From Hahella sp050299855 (lineage in GTDB: Bacteria > Pseudomonadota > Gammaproteobacteria > Pseudomonadales > Oleiphilaceae): a DNA stretch of 64,000 nucleotides. Both the position numbers and the translations under genes were made by a program. Of the stretch, positions 52,815 to 60,974 are shown one piece after another; the stretch's first letter is position 1; every line of letters starts with the position of its first letter. The notes below the pieces were generated by a model. It had not been told where the DNA came from. It worked only from the letters and a program-made list of their open reading frames with translations, and made no database searches. The stretch is taken from NCBI GenBank assembly GCA_050299855.1, contig JBNKWQ010000025.1, positions 114,672-178,671 of the forward strand. Direction: 5' to 3'.

Positions 52815-53471
52815 ATGTTGTTGAAATCCAATTTAAGGGATTTGGCTTTCTGTCTGGCAGGAATATTGTTTTCAGCGAATGGTCTGGCTCATCCCCACAG
52901 CTGGATCAACTTGAACACAGACTTCATCCTCGATAGTCAAGGCCGGCTCTCGGCGCTCCGACAACGTTGGGAGTTTGATATCTACTACTCCATGATGACG
53001 TTGGCGGACATAATGAATGAGCAGGGTAATCTGCTATCGAGGTCGACAGTCTACAGTACAAAAATGGTTCATAACCTGCGCAGTTACCAATACTTTTCAT
53101 CTCTTCAGCGCGACGGCATAGAGATTGAACTGCCTCTTCCCAAGCACTATGAACTCCGTACCAAAACGGTGAAAAACGAATCGGTTCTCGAACTGGAAAT
53201 GTTTTTCCAACTGCATACCCCGCTCGTCATCGAAGGCCAAAGGCTCCATTGGCGGGTATTCGATCCCACTTACTACATCGATATAGCGCACAGGGATATA
53301 GATCAAGTCTCCATTCAAACCGTCAATGCCATTGAATGCTCCAAACGTATAGAGCTGCCTGGGGCCTCCGAGGAAATGATTGACTATGCGGCAAGCCTGG
53401 ATAAGTACCAGAAAGACAGCCAGGGTCTGGGTGAAAATTTTGCTGAAACGGTTGTAATTTACTGTATTTAG
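52815..53471 (+). CDS. DUF1007 periplasmic protein
   Basis: 218 residues. Signal peptide ends near ANGLAHPHSWINL; the HPH right after the predicted cleavage site is a potential metal-binding N-terminus, characteristic of DUF1007. The protein begins four bases after zur. With the NicO-type gene downstream it forms the known pair of a metal-associated periplasmic protein and a permease; here, metal = zinc is inferred from context. Confidence 0.85.
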   Translation: MLLKSNLRDLAFCLAGILFSANGLAHPHSWINLNTDFILDSQGRLSALRQRWEFDIYYSMMTLADIMNEQGNLLSRSTVYSTKMVHNLRSYQYFSSLQRDGIEIELPLPKHYELRTKTVKNESVLELEMFFQLHTPLVIEGQRLHWRVFDPTYYIDIAHRDIDQVSIQTVNAIECSKRIELPGASEEMIDYAASLDKYQKDSQGLGENFAETVVIYCI

Positions 53472-53483
53472 GGTGACGTTCGA

Positions 53484-54467
53484 ATGAATTCATTGCTCCT
53501 TTTCTATCGTCAAGCCCGGTATTCCAAGCTCTGGAAATACCTGTACTTCGTTGTGTTCATCCTGATTGTCATCAGCGCTTACCTTCATTGGAATCAACTG
53601 CTGGTACATATCGTCGAGTGGCAAAAAGCGCTGCATGCACTGCTGACCCAACATATTAAAGCCGTGGCCGGGAGTGCTTCCGACTACGGGCTGGCTCTGG
53701 TGAGTGTCAGCTTTGGCTATGGTATTTTCCATGCCATCGGACCGGGACATGGCAAAGCGGTCGTCATGACCTACCTTGGCACCCATAAGGAAAGTCTACT
53801 CAAAGGTGCCGGGATATCCATGTCGGCGGCGATACTGCAATCGGTCATTGCCATTGGGCTGGTCAGTCTATTGGCCCGCCTGCTGAGTTTTAAGTTTGCC
53901 GATATTCGAAGTGTTGGCGATGATATTACCCTGGTCAGCTACGTTCTGGTGATTCTGTTAGGTGTATATATCACCGGCTCGGCGTTATACCGTTTTAACC
54001 GCATGCGTGTTGCCAGCATGCCTGCCAAGCAGACTTTCACACTTCATGCCCCTTCACAATCACAGGTGCATCATGCCGGCTGCGGCTGCCATCATGCCCA
54101 CGTTCCGGAGGCAAAACAGTCCTGCTTTCAGCTTTTCGCGGTGGTATTGTCGATGGGACTCAGGCCTTGTTCCGGGGCCATTATCGTGTTGATCTATGCC
54201 CATTTGGTGGGGGTGTTTTATTATGGCGTCGCCGCGACCCTGGCCATGGGGCTTGGTACAGGCCTGTCTGTCAGCATCATTGCACTGGCCACGCAACTGG
54301 CCCGTAATTGGTTTGAAACCATCGTGAGCGACAGTGAAGCGGATTCGGCGCGCCTGGGTCGGACATTGTTGTGCATCCGCCTGTTCGGTGGGATTTTACT
54401 GGTGTTTATCGGCTGGGGGCTGCTCAACGCTGCACTTCAGGTCAATGGCAGTCATCCGTTGATTTGA
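53484..54467 (+). CDS. NicO/RcnA-family metal transporter
   Basis: 327 residues with six or seven membrane helices. Family motifs HAIGPGHGKAVVMTYLGTH and MGLRPCSGAIIVL are complete. A His/Cys-rich cytoplasmic or periplasmic loop (HHAGCGCHHAHV, near residue 193) separates the two halves. Homologues move Ni or Co; in a Zur cluster zinc is the likely metal. 12 bases after the DUF1007 gene. Confidence 0.87.
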   Translation: MNSLLLFYRQARYSKLWKYLYFVVFILIVISAYLHWNQLLVHIVEWQKALHALLTQHIKAVAGSASDYGLALVSVSFGYGIFHAIGPGHGKAVVMTYLGTHKESLLKGAGISMSAAILQSVIAIGLVSLLARLLSFKFADIRSVGDDITLVSYVLVILLGVYITGSALYRFNRMRVASMPAKQTFTLHAPSQSQVHHAGCGCHHAHVPEAKQSCFQLFAVVLSMGLRPCSGAIIVLIYAHLVGVFYYGVAATLAMGLGTGLSVSIIALATQLARNWFETIVSDSEADSARLGRTLLCIRLFGGILLVFIGWGLLNAALQVNGSHPLI

Positions 54468-54526
54468 ACCCGGCGCAGCAGCCCCTGACGTCCAAGCAGC
54501 GACTGGTAGACGGCCAGTGAACAGGT

Positions 54527-54736
54527 TCAATCGGCGCGCCCAGAGAAAGCTCCTGTGTCCGAAGGCGAATCCTGGTCCTTCGTGACAGCCGTCAGATGCT
54601 GCACATACATGCCATCGGGTACCACGCGGATACCCGGGCTGAATTCCTTGGTATGAAGCTCGGGGTTACCAAAAAAAGTATCGTCAACCTCAGAAAAACC
54701 AACCCAGGCTCGGAACTGGATATTGACTATATCCAG
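54527..54736 (-). pseudogene. In-frame coding-like stretch after znuA stop
   Basis: Immediately after the znuA TAG the same frame stays open for 69 codons: DIVNIQFRAWVGFSEVDD..., HTKEFSPGIRVVPDGMYVQHL, TGAFSGRAD, then TGA. It has no start codon or ribosome site of its own. It may be a fragment of a lost gene or a read-through extension. A hairpin CTGGATAT/ATATCCAG (about 54715-54735) sits at its beginning. Confidence 0.3.
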
Positions 54737-55705
54737 CTACTCCCGACATTCGCTCAGGCTGGTGATCATCGAATTCAGCAACCCGGCATAATGGCCTTCA
54801 CCGGTACTGATGGCCGCTCCCAATGGATCCATAACGCCAATAGTGCGGACGGAGGATTTTTCAAAGACGGCATGAACCAGATCAGGATTAAACTGTGGCT
54901 CGGTATAGACACAGGTCACGCCGAGCTTCGAGGCAGTGTCCCTTATTTCCGCTATGCGTGCCGGGCTTGGATCGGAGGCATCACCCAATGAGATTGCCCC
55001 TGCGGCCGGAAGCCCGAATCGTGTTTCAAAATATTGGTAGGCGTCGTGAAAGACGATGAAGTTGATTCCTTTAAGCTGCTTTGCCTGTTGTGCGATTGAC
55101 TCTGTAAGGGCGTCAAGTTTTGCGGCTGTCCTGGTTGCGTTCTGCCGATAGGCAGTCTCATTGGCTGGGTCCTGCTCCGACAGTACTCTTGCAATATGCT
55201 CTACCCACACCTTGGCATTTAACGGGTCCAGCCAGGCATGGGGATCGTGTCCTTCATGGTGATGATGCTCCTCCTCATGCCCCGCAGGTTCTTCGTGTTC
55301 TTCATTAGCATCGCCGGAATGCTCGTCATGATGGTCATGAGCTTCAAAAGTCGCACCCTCGCGATAGTCGTATCGGGTGGTCCCCGCCAGTTCCAGCGTT
55401 TCAACTTTGATTGCCGTGTCGGCGAGGTTCTCCAGGGATTTTTCCAGCCATGGCGTTAATCCCTCACTGACCCAGAAGACAAGCTGGGCATCCGCCAGGG
55501 CTTTGGCTTCCGAAGGCCGCATCGAATATTGATGAGGCGATGCACCAGATTGAATGAGTAGTTTGGGAGCTGCGACGCCTTCCATGACCTGAGTCACCAG
55601 CGAATGGAGGGGAGCGATATCTACGGCCACTTTAGGGGGTGCGGCTGAAGCCCGGAGTGGCAAGATAAACAGCAAAGCTGCACTGGTCGCGAGAATGTTG
55701 CGCAT
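54737..55705 (-). CDS. znuA: Zinc ABC transporter, periplasmic binding protein
   Basis: 322 residues, signal peptide to about residue 21 (RASA). The zinc ligands are recognisable: APLHSLV, the DPHAWLDPLNAKV His, and FHDAYQYFETRFG. Between them lies the long His/Asp/Glu-rich loop (residues about 118-160, many HH and HE pairs) typical of high-affinity zinc ZnuA. Divergent from znuCB with Zur box 2 between them. Confidence 0.95.
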   Translation of the reverse strand: MRNILATSAALLFILPLRASAAPPKVAVDIAPLHSLVTQVMEGVAAPKLLIQSGASPHQYSMRPSEAKALADAQLVFWVSEGLTPWLEKSLENLADTAIKVETLELAGTTRYDYREGATFEAHDHHDEHSGDANEEHEEPAGHEEEHHHHEGHDPHAWLDPLNAKVWVEHIARVLSEQDPANETAYRQNATRTAAKLDALTESIAQQAKQLKGINFIVFHDAYQYFETRFGLPAAGAISLGDASDPSPARIAEIRDTASKLGVTCVYTEPQFNPDLVHAVFEKSSVRTIGVMDPLGAAISTGEGHYAGLLNSMITSLSECRE

Positions 55706-55775
55706 AAGAAAGTTCCTTACTACCGAGTTGGCAAGGTTGGATTCAGGTATCCACGTCTAACGGTATGGGAATGGT

Positions 55776-55796
55776 AAATGTTATGATGTAACATAT
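55776..55796. promoter_or_regulatory. Zur box 2, between znuA and znuCB
   Basis: AAATGTTATGATGTAACATA, palindromic core TGTTA...TAACA, differing from box 1 at one inner base. It is placed to control both divergent transcripts. Confidence 0.9.
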
Positions 55797-55882
55797 CTTA
55801 TTTGAAAAAGCAGTCTCATTCAATCACTCGTTGTTTTTGCTCGCTGCTTAGTATCTACCTGATAACCTGGAGACTTAATTCG

Positions 55883-56650
55883 ATGCTAATAGGATGCGCC
55901 TCGCTATCGGTTCGTCTGGGTAAGCGAACCATACTCAGAGACATCTCAATGGGGGTTGAGCCAGGAGAAATCGTCACCATTATCGGCCCAAACGGCTCGG
56001 GTAAGACGACATTGCTGAGAGCCTTGATTGGTGCCGTCAGCCCCAGTTCGGGTCAGCTTTTCAGAGCCCCCGGGCTTAGCTTAGGGTATGTGCCGCAAAC
56101 GCTGCACATCGACGAAACGCTGCCACTCACGGTGCAACGTTTCATGAGCCTGCCTAAACTCGGATCGTCGTCTGAAATAGAAACAGCGCTGGCTCAAGCG
56201 GGTATTCCCGGTCTTGGAAAACAGCAAATCATGTCGCTGTCCGGCGGGCAATTTCAGCGTGTACTGCTTGCCAAAGCTTTGCTGGGCCGCCCCCGTCTGC
56301 TGCTGCTGGATGAAGCTACTCAGGGGTTGGACCACCGGGGTGCGGCAGATTTCTATCGTCAAATCACCAGGGTGCGAGATGAGCTAGGCTGCGCCATCAT
56401 CATGGTGAGTCATGAACTCCACGTGGTGATGCGCAAAACGGATCGCGTCATTTGTCTCAATGGTCATATCTGTTGTCAAGGCAAGCCGGATAGCGTCAGC
56501 GGTTCACCGGAATATCTTGCGCTGTTCGGTTTGGACAGCGACAGCGAATCGGCTGTCTATCTTCATCGGGGGCATCATCGCTATAGCCATCAACAGATTT
56601 CCCAAGAATCTTCTCAAAAAAGTTATCAAAGGAATCTCGATCATGCTTGA
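55883..56650 (+). CDS. znuC: Zinc ABC transporter, ATPase
   Basis: 255 residues from the ATG at 55883 with CTGGAGA upstream; the frame is open from 55802 but the extra residues are not family-like. Walker A IGPNGSGKTTLLRAL, signature LSGGQFQRVLLAKALL, Walker B LLLLDEATQGLD, switch His in IIMVSHELHVV. It powers the ZnuB channel. The stop overlaps the znuB start. Confidence 0.95.
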   Translation: MLIGCASLSVRLGKRTILRDISMGVEPGEIVTIIGPNGSGKTTLLRALIGAVSPSSGQLFRAPGLSLGYVPQTLHIDETLPLTVQRFMSLPKLGSSSEIETALAQAGIPGLGKQQIMSLSGGQFQRVLLAKALLGRPRLLLLDEATQGLDHRGAADFYRQITRVRDELGCAIIMVSHELHVVMRKTDRVICLNGHICCQGKPDSVSGSPEYLALFGLDSDSESAVYLHRGHHRYSHQQISQESSQKSYQRNLDHA

Positions 56651-57467
56651 TGATTTCTTGGTAAGAGCGACATTAGCGAGTCTGGGGGTGGCGATAGCCG
56701 CCGCTCCTTTGGGCTGCTTCATTGTCTGGCGCCGAATGGCGTATTTTGGTGATGCCACGGCGCACGCCGCCGTATTGGGTGTGGCCCTATCACTGGCGCT
56801 GTCACTGCCTATTTTTCCGGGTGTCTTAGTTGTTTCCTTAATCATGGCGATGACGGTATCAGCCCTCAGTGGTATGGGATTCGCGATGGACACGCTGCTG
56901 GGTGTGATGGCCCACTCTTCTTTAGCTATCGGTCTGGTCGCGGTGTCCTTCCTGTCCGGTGTCAGAATCGACCTCATGTCCTACCTTTTCGGCGACATAC
57001 TGGCCGTCGGTAAAACGGATCTAACGGTGATATGGGTGGGCGCTGCCGCGGTCATTGCGTTGGTTTCCATGCGGTGGTCAGGCCTGCTGCTCTCCACACT
57101 CAGCCCTGATCTGGCGCTTGCCGGGGGATTCAATCCCAAACGGGAGCAAACGATTCTAACCATCGCCCTGGCTATCGTCGTCGCTGTTGCGATCAAGGTC
57201 GTTGGTGTCTTACTGATCGCAGCGATGCTGATCGTGCCTGCGGCAACCGCAAGGCCTTTCAGCCGAACACCCGAAACAATGGCTGTTGCTGCTGGCATTA
57301 TCGGCAGCATTGCAAGCATGGCAGGACTCAAGGCAGCGTTTGTTTTTGACACGCCCACTGGCCCGACGATTGTTTGCGCCGCCGCGCTGCTGTTCCTGGC
57401 CGGCAATATACTGTGGCGAAGCTTTGGCGTCCTGGCGGCAAGACAGCGAGAATCAAATGAAACGTAG
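56643..57467 (+). CDS. znuB: Zinc ABC transporter, membrane subunit
   Basis: 274 residues from the ATG at 56643, which overlaps znuC by eight bases; the longer frame from 56460 lies in znuC. Seven or eight membrane helices; family segments RRMAYFGDATAHAAVLGVAL, LSPDLALAGGFNP and IKVVGVLLIAAMLIVPAATAR. Permease for zinc released by ZnuA. Confidence 0.95.
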   Translation: MLDDFLVRATLASLGVAIAAAPLGCFIVWRRMAYFGDATAHAAVLGVALSLALSLPIFPGVLVVSLIMAMTVSALSGMGFAMDTLLGVMAHSSLAIGLVAVSFLSGVRIDLMSYLFGDILAVGKTDLTVIWVGAAAVIALVSMRWSGLLLSTLSPDLALAGGFNPKREQTILTIALAIVVAVAIKVVGVLLIAAMLIVPAATARPFSRTPETMAVAAGIIGSIASMAGLKAAFVFDTPTGPTIVCAAALLFLAGNILWRSFGVLAARQRESNET

Positions 57468-57876
57468 CTATTTTGTCGCACTTGAACAACACGACCCCGA
57501 CCTTCCTCTCGAACTCAAGGATGTCATTGCGCAACTGGCTTTTAATGAGCAGGGGCTGATTCCCGTGATCGCCCAGGACGCAGCCAGCCAAACCGTACTT
57601 ATGTTTGCCTGGATGAATAAGGATGCGCTCCAGCAGACGCTCGCCACCAACTACATGACTTATTGGTCAAGAAGCCGCCGGCAACTGTGGGTCAAAGGCG
57701 AAACCAGCGGGCATGTGCAAAGGCTGGTCGCCATGTCATTCGATTGTGACGGTGACGCCATTCTCTGTCAGGTCGAACAGCAAGGGCCGGCCTGCCATAC
57801 CGGCAGACAATCGTGCTTCTACTTGCACGCCGAGGCGGATCAACAACGGCTCTGGGTAGACGGAGATCACGATTAA
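57457..57876 (+). CDS. hisI: Phosphoribosyl-AMP cyclohydrolase, zinc-regulon paralogue
   Basis: 139 residues from the ATG at 57457, eleven bases inside znuB. VLMFAWMNKDALQQTL, TYWSRSRRQLWVKGETSGH, DCDGDAILCQVEQQGPACHTGRQSCFY give the full HisI pattern, including the cysteines that bind zinc in the standard enzyme. The main his genes at 25-28 kb lie elsewhere. A Zur-controlled HisI copy is known from several bacteria as a backup under zinc limitation. It is translationally coupled to znuB. Confidence 0.9.
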   Translation: MKRSYFVALEQHDPDLPLELKDVIAQLAFNEQGLIPVIAQDAASQTVLMFAWMNKDALQQTLATNYMTYWSRSRRQLWVKGETSGHVQRLVAMSFDCDGDAILCQVEQQGPACHTGRQSCFYLHAEADQQRLWVDGDHD

Positions 57877-57936
57877 CTGATGAGTATCAAGTTAGTCACT
57901 CTTTATCTTTCAATCATTTATACAGGCGCAATTTAA

Positions 57937-58845
57937 ATGTATTCGAATAAAGCTCTTCCCGATATAACCAAGAGTCACATCGACACGGCCACTTACGCAT
58001 TGCAGTGGGTCGGGATGGAAGGCATTGCCGTTCCGCTCACCCTCGATGTCGGTGCTGGAAAACAGCAGACGGTCGCCGCCAAGGCCAATGTGTATGTCAG
58101 CCTTGATGCAGCTAGTGCGAAAGGTATCCATATGTCCCGTTTACATACCATTCTCAATCAACTGGCCACCAAGGTTTGCGATAAAGATGGACTCGACTTG
58201 CTGCTGGAAGATCTGGTCAGCTCGCAAGCTGGGATCAGCCAGAACGCGAAGATCGACTTAGCCTTTGATTTGCTATTAACAAAGAAATCCTTACTGAGTA
58301 ACGAAACAGGTTTTCAAACCTACGGTATCGAAATACAGGGTCAACGGCTAAATGGCCGGTGCGACTACAGCCTGAAAGTTACCATTCCCTATTCGAGCAC
58401 CTGTCCCTGCTCGGCAGCGCTTTCGCGTCAGTTATTTGCCAACGCTCTAGGCATCGAATTTTCTGCCCCCAGTATCGATAAGCAGGGGCTAATGTCATGG
58501 GCGCAAGCGACAACGGTTGCCACACCTCATAGTCAGCGCTCCTATGCCTATTTAGATCTGTCTCTCGGCGATCATCAATGGCCGGCCCTACCTTCATTCA
58601 TTATGCAAATCGAAGAGGCGATTGGTACGCCGGTACAAACCATGGTCAAGCGTTTAGACGAGCAGGAGTTTGCCCGCTTAAATGCCGATAACCTGATGTT
58701 CTGTGAAGATGCCGCACGAAAAATCAAAGCCATGTTGGAGCAATCCCCTTGGGTGTCAGACTACTGGTTTAAAGTGGAGCATCAGGAAAGCTTGCATGCG
58801 CACAATGCCGTTGTTATCGACAGGAAATATGATACCAAGAGATGA
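57937..58845 (+). CDS. folE2: GTP cyclohydrolase FolE2 (type IB)
   Basis: 302 residues. Catalytic Cys in STCPCSAALSRQL, preceded by GRCDYSLKVTIPYSS and followed by HSQRSYAYL and NLMFCEDAARKI. It makes the first pterin of folate synthesis and works with metals other than zinc, replacing zinc-dependent FolE when zinc is scarce. 60 bases after hisI, so probably in the znuCB transcript. Confidence 0.95.
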   Translation: MYSNKALPDITKSHIDTATYALQWVGMEGIAVPLTLDVGAGKQQTVAAKANVYVSLDAASAKGIHMSRLHTILNQLATKVCDKDGLDLLLEDLVSSQAGISQNAKIDLAFDLLLTKKSLLSNETGFQTYGIEIQGQRLNGRCDYSLKVTIPYSSTCPCSAALSRQLFANALGIEFSAPSIDKQGLMSWAQATTVATPHSQRSYAYLDLSLGDHQWPALPSFIMQIEEAIGTPVQTMVKRLDEQEFARLNADNLMFCEDAARKIKAMLEQSPWVSDYWFKVEHQESLHAHNAVVIDRKYDTKR

Positions 58846-59010
58846 ACCAGAGCAAGCTATCCTCACTACGAAAACGGGGTCTATTTTGCCAAGTTGCCTG
58901 TCGGAAAACCCGACATTTAACTCAATTTCGTGTGGAATTCAGGCAAGTCAACAACGCAAAAACTGGTGTACATTAAACAGGTCAGATATAGAGAAAGATA
59001 GGTGGATACC

Positions 59011-59277
59011 ATGGCTAGCGGTTGGGCCCGTGACGGTGCCGTGCAGGACCAGATTGATGCAAGCGTTGAAGATGCAGTAGCGAAAGCCAGGAGCCAGCTC
59101 GTGAAGGGTGAAAGCGCGCTGACTTGTGAGGAGTGTGACGCCAAAATTCCTGAGGAACGTCGAAAGGCACTGCCGGGGGTGCAGTTGTGCATCAAGTGTC
59201 AGTCCGCCCTGGAACAGCAGGAATCCCAGTCAAGCGGTATCAACCGTCGTGGCAGCAAGGACAGCCAGCTTCGATAG
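59011..59277 (+). CDS. ybiI: DksA/TraR-type C4 zinc-finger protein (YbiI)
   Basis: 88 residues from the ATG at 59011, with AGGTGG five bases upstream; a GTG at 59002 would place that site inside the gene. Starts MASGWARDGAVQDQID and ends NRRGSKDSQLR like E. coli YbiI. The zinc finger CEEC...CIKC is intact, so it needs zinc, unlike cysteine-poor DksA2 of zinc regulons. Its membership of the Zur operon is uncertain: no third Zur box is seen. Confidence 0.88.
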   Translation: MASGWARDGAVQDQIDASVEDAVAKARSQLVKGESALTCEECDAKIPEERRKALPGVQLCIKCQSALEQQESQSSGINRRGSKDSQLR

Positions 59278-59340
59278 TTCTATGCGATGGTTCTAAGCAA
59301 TAGTTCTAAGCAATAGTTCTATGCGATAGCCCCAAGCTCT
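59276..59340. repeat. 13-bp tandem repeats after ybiI
   Basis: Four units AGTTCTATGCGAT, GGTTCTAAGCAAT, AGTTCTAAGCAAT, AGTTCTATGCGAT and a decayed fifth. They begin in the ybiI stop codon. Confidence 0.9.
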
Positions 59341-59344
59341 AATG

Positions 59345-59505
59345 AATACTTATCAGGTTTAACTTTGTGACCTGATAGGGTTACAACAGATTGATTCTGA
59401 ACAAGGGTATGCCCCAGTAGTGTCCGATAATCAATTGACTTAGGATGAGTTCAACGCAGCATGAAATAAATATAGGGATATGATTATGTCTATCTCCGGT
59501 ACATC
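59345..59505 (+). promoter_or_regulatory. Effector leader, copy 2
   Basis: Matches 37072-37240 across the non-coding leader and the first nine codons of the gene (MSISGTSDT). Contains GGGTATGCCCCAGTAGTG and TATAGGGATATG before the start. Confidence 0.75.
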
Positions 59506-60361
59506 TGATACACATTCGTCAAACAGCGGATCTCTCTCAAGTGATGTTGGCTCTGGCAATAACCATAGCGTAGACAATCTTAGCGATAGTTCATCGAGTC
59601 ATCAGGATTTAAAAACATCACCTAGTACCGAGCAACTGGCCATGCAACCGACGACGTTCGATAAGCTGGCCAATAGTCCTACAACCTTAGAGCAGTTAGC
59701 AGGCCTTCCAGCAACCGATTTCCAACCGCACCAGGCTTTAGCCACGCCTGTTCAACTCGCACAAAACGGGCCTTTCCCCGGCTATGTTCAACAGGAACTG
59801 CAACAACAGTTACAGCCCGTAAAAGAGACTCTGGATGACCTGTTGACCAGCCAGCCAGGACAACCTGCTCTTGATTTAATTTCCCAGCACCGTGAGACAA
59901 TCATCGATGCTGCCGAACAAGCAGGGATTGACCCGCAACAAGTAGCAAGCATTATGTTTCAGGAAAAATTTCATGGTGTCTGGGCTGATGCCAAGAATGC
60001 CGTTGGTGCCTGGCCCCAGATATTGGCAGGCCAAAATGATGCCAGCATTGGTTTAGCTGAAATGGATATCAATACCGCCGCTAGAGTCATGGGTATTGAT
60101 GCGACTAACATGTCAGAAGAACAACGAGACAATATTATCGCCACGTTATCAGACGATAAATCAGCGATAAGCCTGATAGCCAAGAATATTGCCAGTTTCG
60201 AAGATAGGCTGGGCAGGGATGTCACCCTTAAAGAAGCGACCTATGGCCATAATGCTGGTATCGATGCTCTGGAAAGAGACCTGCCCATTGAGCGGGGTTC
60301 GACGATATCAAGACGCTCCTGGGAACACCAGGGCGCTATTGCGAGAGCATTAGGTCGGTGA
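59486..60361 (+). CDS. Lysozyme-like antibacterial effector
   Basis: 291 residues from the ATG at 59486, the start conserved in the truncated copy at 37219; an ATG at 59480 is two codons upstream. Residues 1-110 are Ser/Asn- then Gln/Pro/Thr-rich with three 10-residue repeats (PTTFDKLANS, PTTLEQLAGL). The C-terminal 170 residues fit a lysozyme/transglycosylase-like fold: Glu in ASIMFQEKF, SIGLAEMDINTAARVMG and ATYGHNAGID. No signal peptide, so delivery by a contact-dependent system is likely. A membrane protein gene follows. Confidence 0.68.
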   Translation: MSISGTSDTHSSNSGSLSSDVGSGNNHSVDNLSDSSSSHQDLKTSPSTEQLAMQPTTFDKLANSPTTLEQLAGLPATDFQPHQALATPVQLAQNGPFPGYVQQELQQQLQPVKETLDDLLTSQPGQPALDLISQHRETIIDAAEQAGIDPQQVASIMFQEKFHGVWADAKNAVGAWPQILAGQNDASIGLAEMDINTAARVMGIDATNMSEEQRDNIIATLSDDKSAISLIAKNIASFEDRLGRDVTLKEATYGHNAGIDALERDLPIERGSTISRRSWEHQGAIARALGR

Positions 60362-60401
60362 GGCTCCGGACTATTCGCTAAATGCTAAATATAGAGGCAG
60401 A

Positions 60402-60866
60402 ATGGCCTTTTGCCTCCATATAATATTGAGTACGGCCATGCTTAATAAGTTCAATTTACGAAAAACAGTCTTAGCCTTATCCGTTCTACAGTCCTTAATC
60501 AGCCTACTATTTTACAAGTTCTCTGGATTGTATTTTTTCCTGGAAGAACGTGCCGAATTATATCCCGTCAATCAACTTAGCAGCCAAGGCGGCAACGAAG
60601 ACTTCTTGATAGCCATAGGCTCTATTTTGTTCTTAATACTCGCTTTTTTTAATCTTCTCAGATTCAGAAAACTTTTTTTTCGGCTGGATATCGCAGCACT
60701 ACTATTCACACTACTTCTGCAAGGACTAACTCTTAGCTTGATTGAAGTAGGCTCTTTTGAACAAAGCCTAAAAGCAGATCACGGCTGGATACTCCTGACT
60801 TGGCTGATTGGGTATGGCAGCCTATGGCTCGTTTTAATATTCAGCTTCATTTATAAGCCTGAGTGA
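60402..60866 (+). CDS. Four-helix membrane protein, probable immunity to lysozyme-like effector
   Basis: 154 residues (an ATG at 60438 is the alternative start). Hydrophobic segments at about 24-45, 66-86, 95-115 and 128-148, with a 20-residue polar loop after the first. It starts 41 bases after the effector gene. A cell-wall effector should be neutralised at or outside the inner membrane, which fits a membrane protein; the pairing is inferred from position. Confidence 0.6.
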   Translation: MAFCLHIILSTAMLNKFNLRKTVLALSVLQSLISLLFYKFSGLYFFLEERAELYPVNQLSSQGGNEDFLIAIGSILFLILAFFNLLRFRKLFFRLDIAALLFTLLLQGLTLSLIEVGSFEQSLKADHGWILLTWLIGYGSLWLVLIFSFIYKPE

Positions 60867-60974
60867 TAGAAAACAGGTACCACCATAGATCACTACAAGC
60901 ATAGCAGGCAAGGCTCCCGGAGACGTTTTAGCAGCCCAGCCACGACTAACCGCCGTCGTGACTGGTTAACCTCA

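Noticed and set aside
54596..54991. 131-codon plus-strand frame over the end of znuA
   Set aside because: Mostly antisense to znuA; the znuA frame has clear family motifs.
56460..56642. Upstream extension of znuB
   Set aside because: It lies inside znuC in another frame; the ATG at 56643 overlaps the znuC stop in the usual way.
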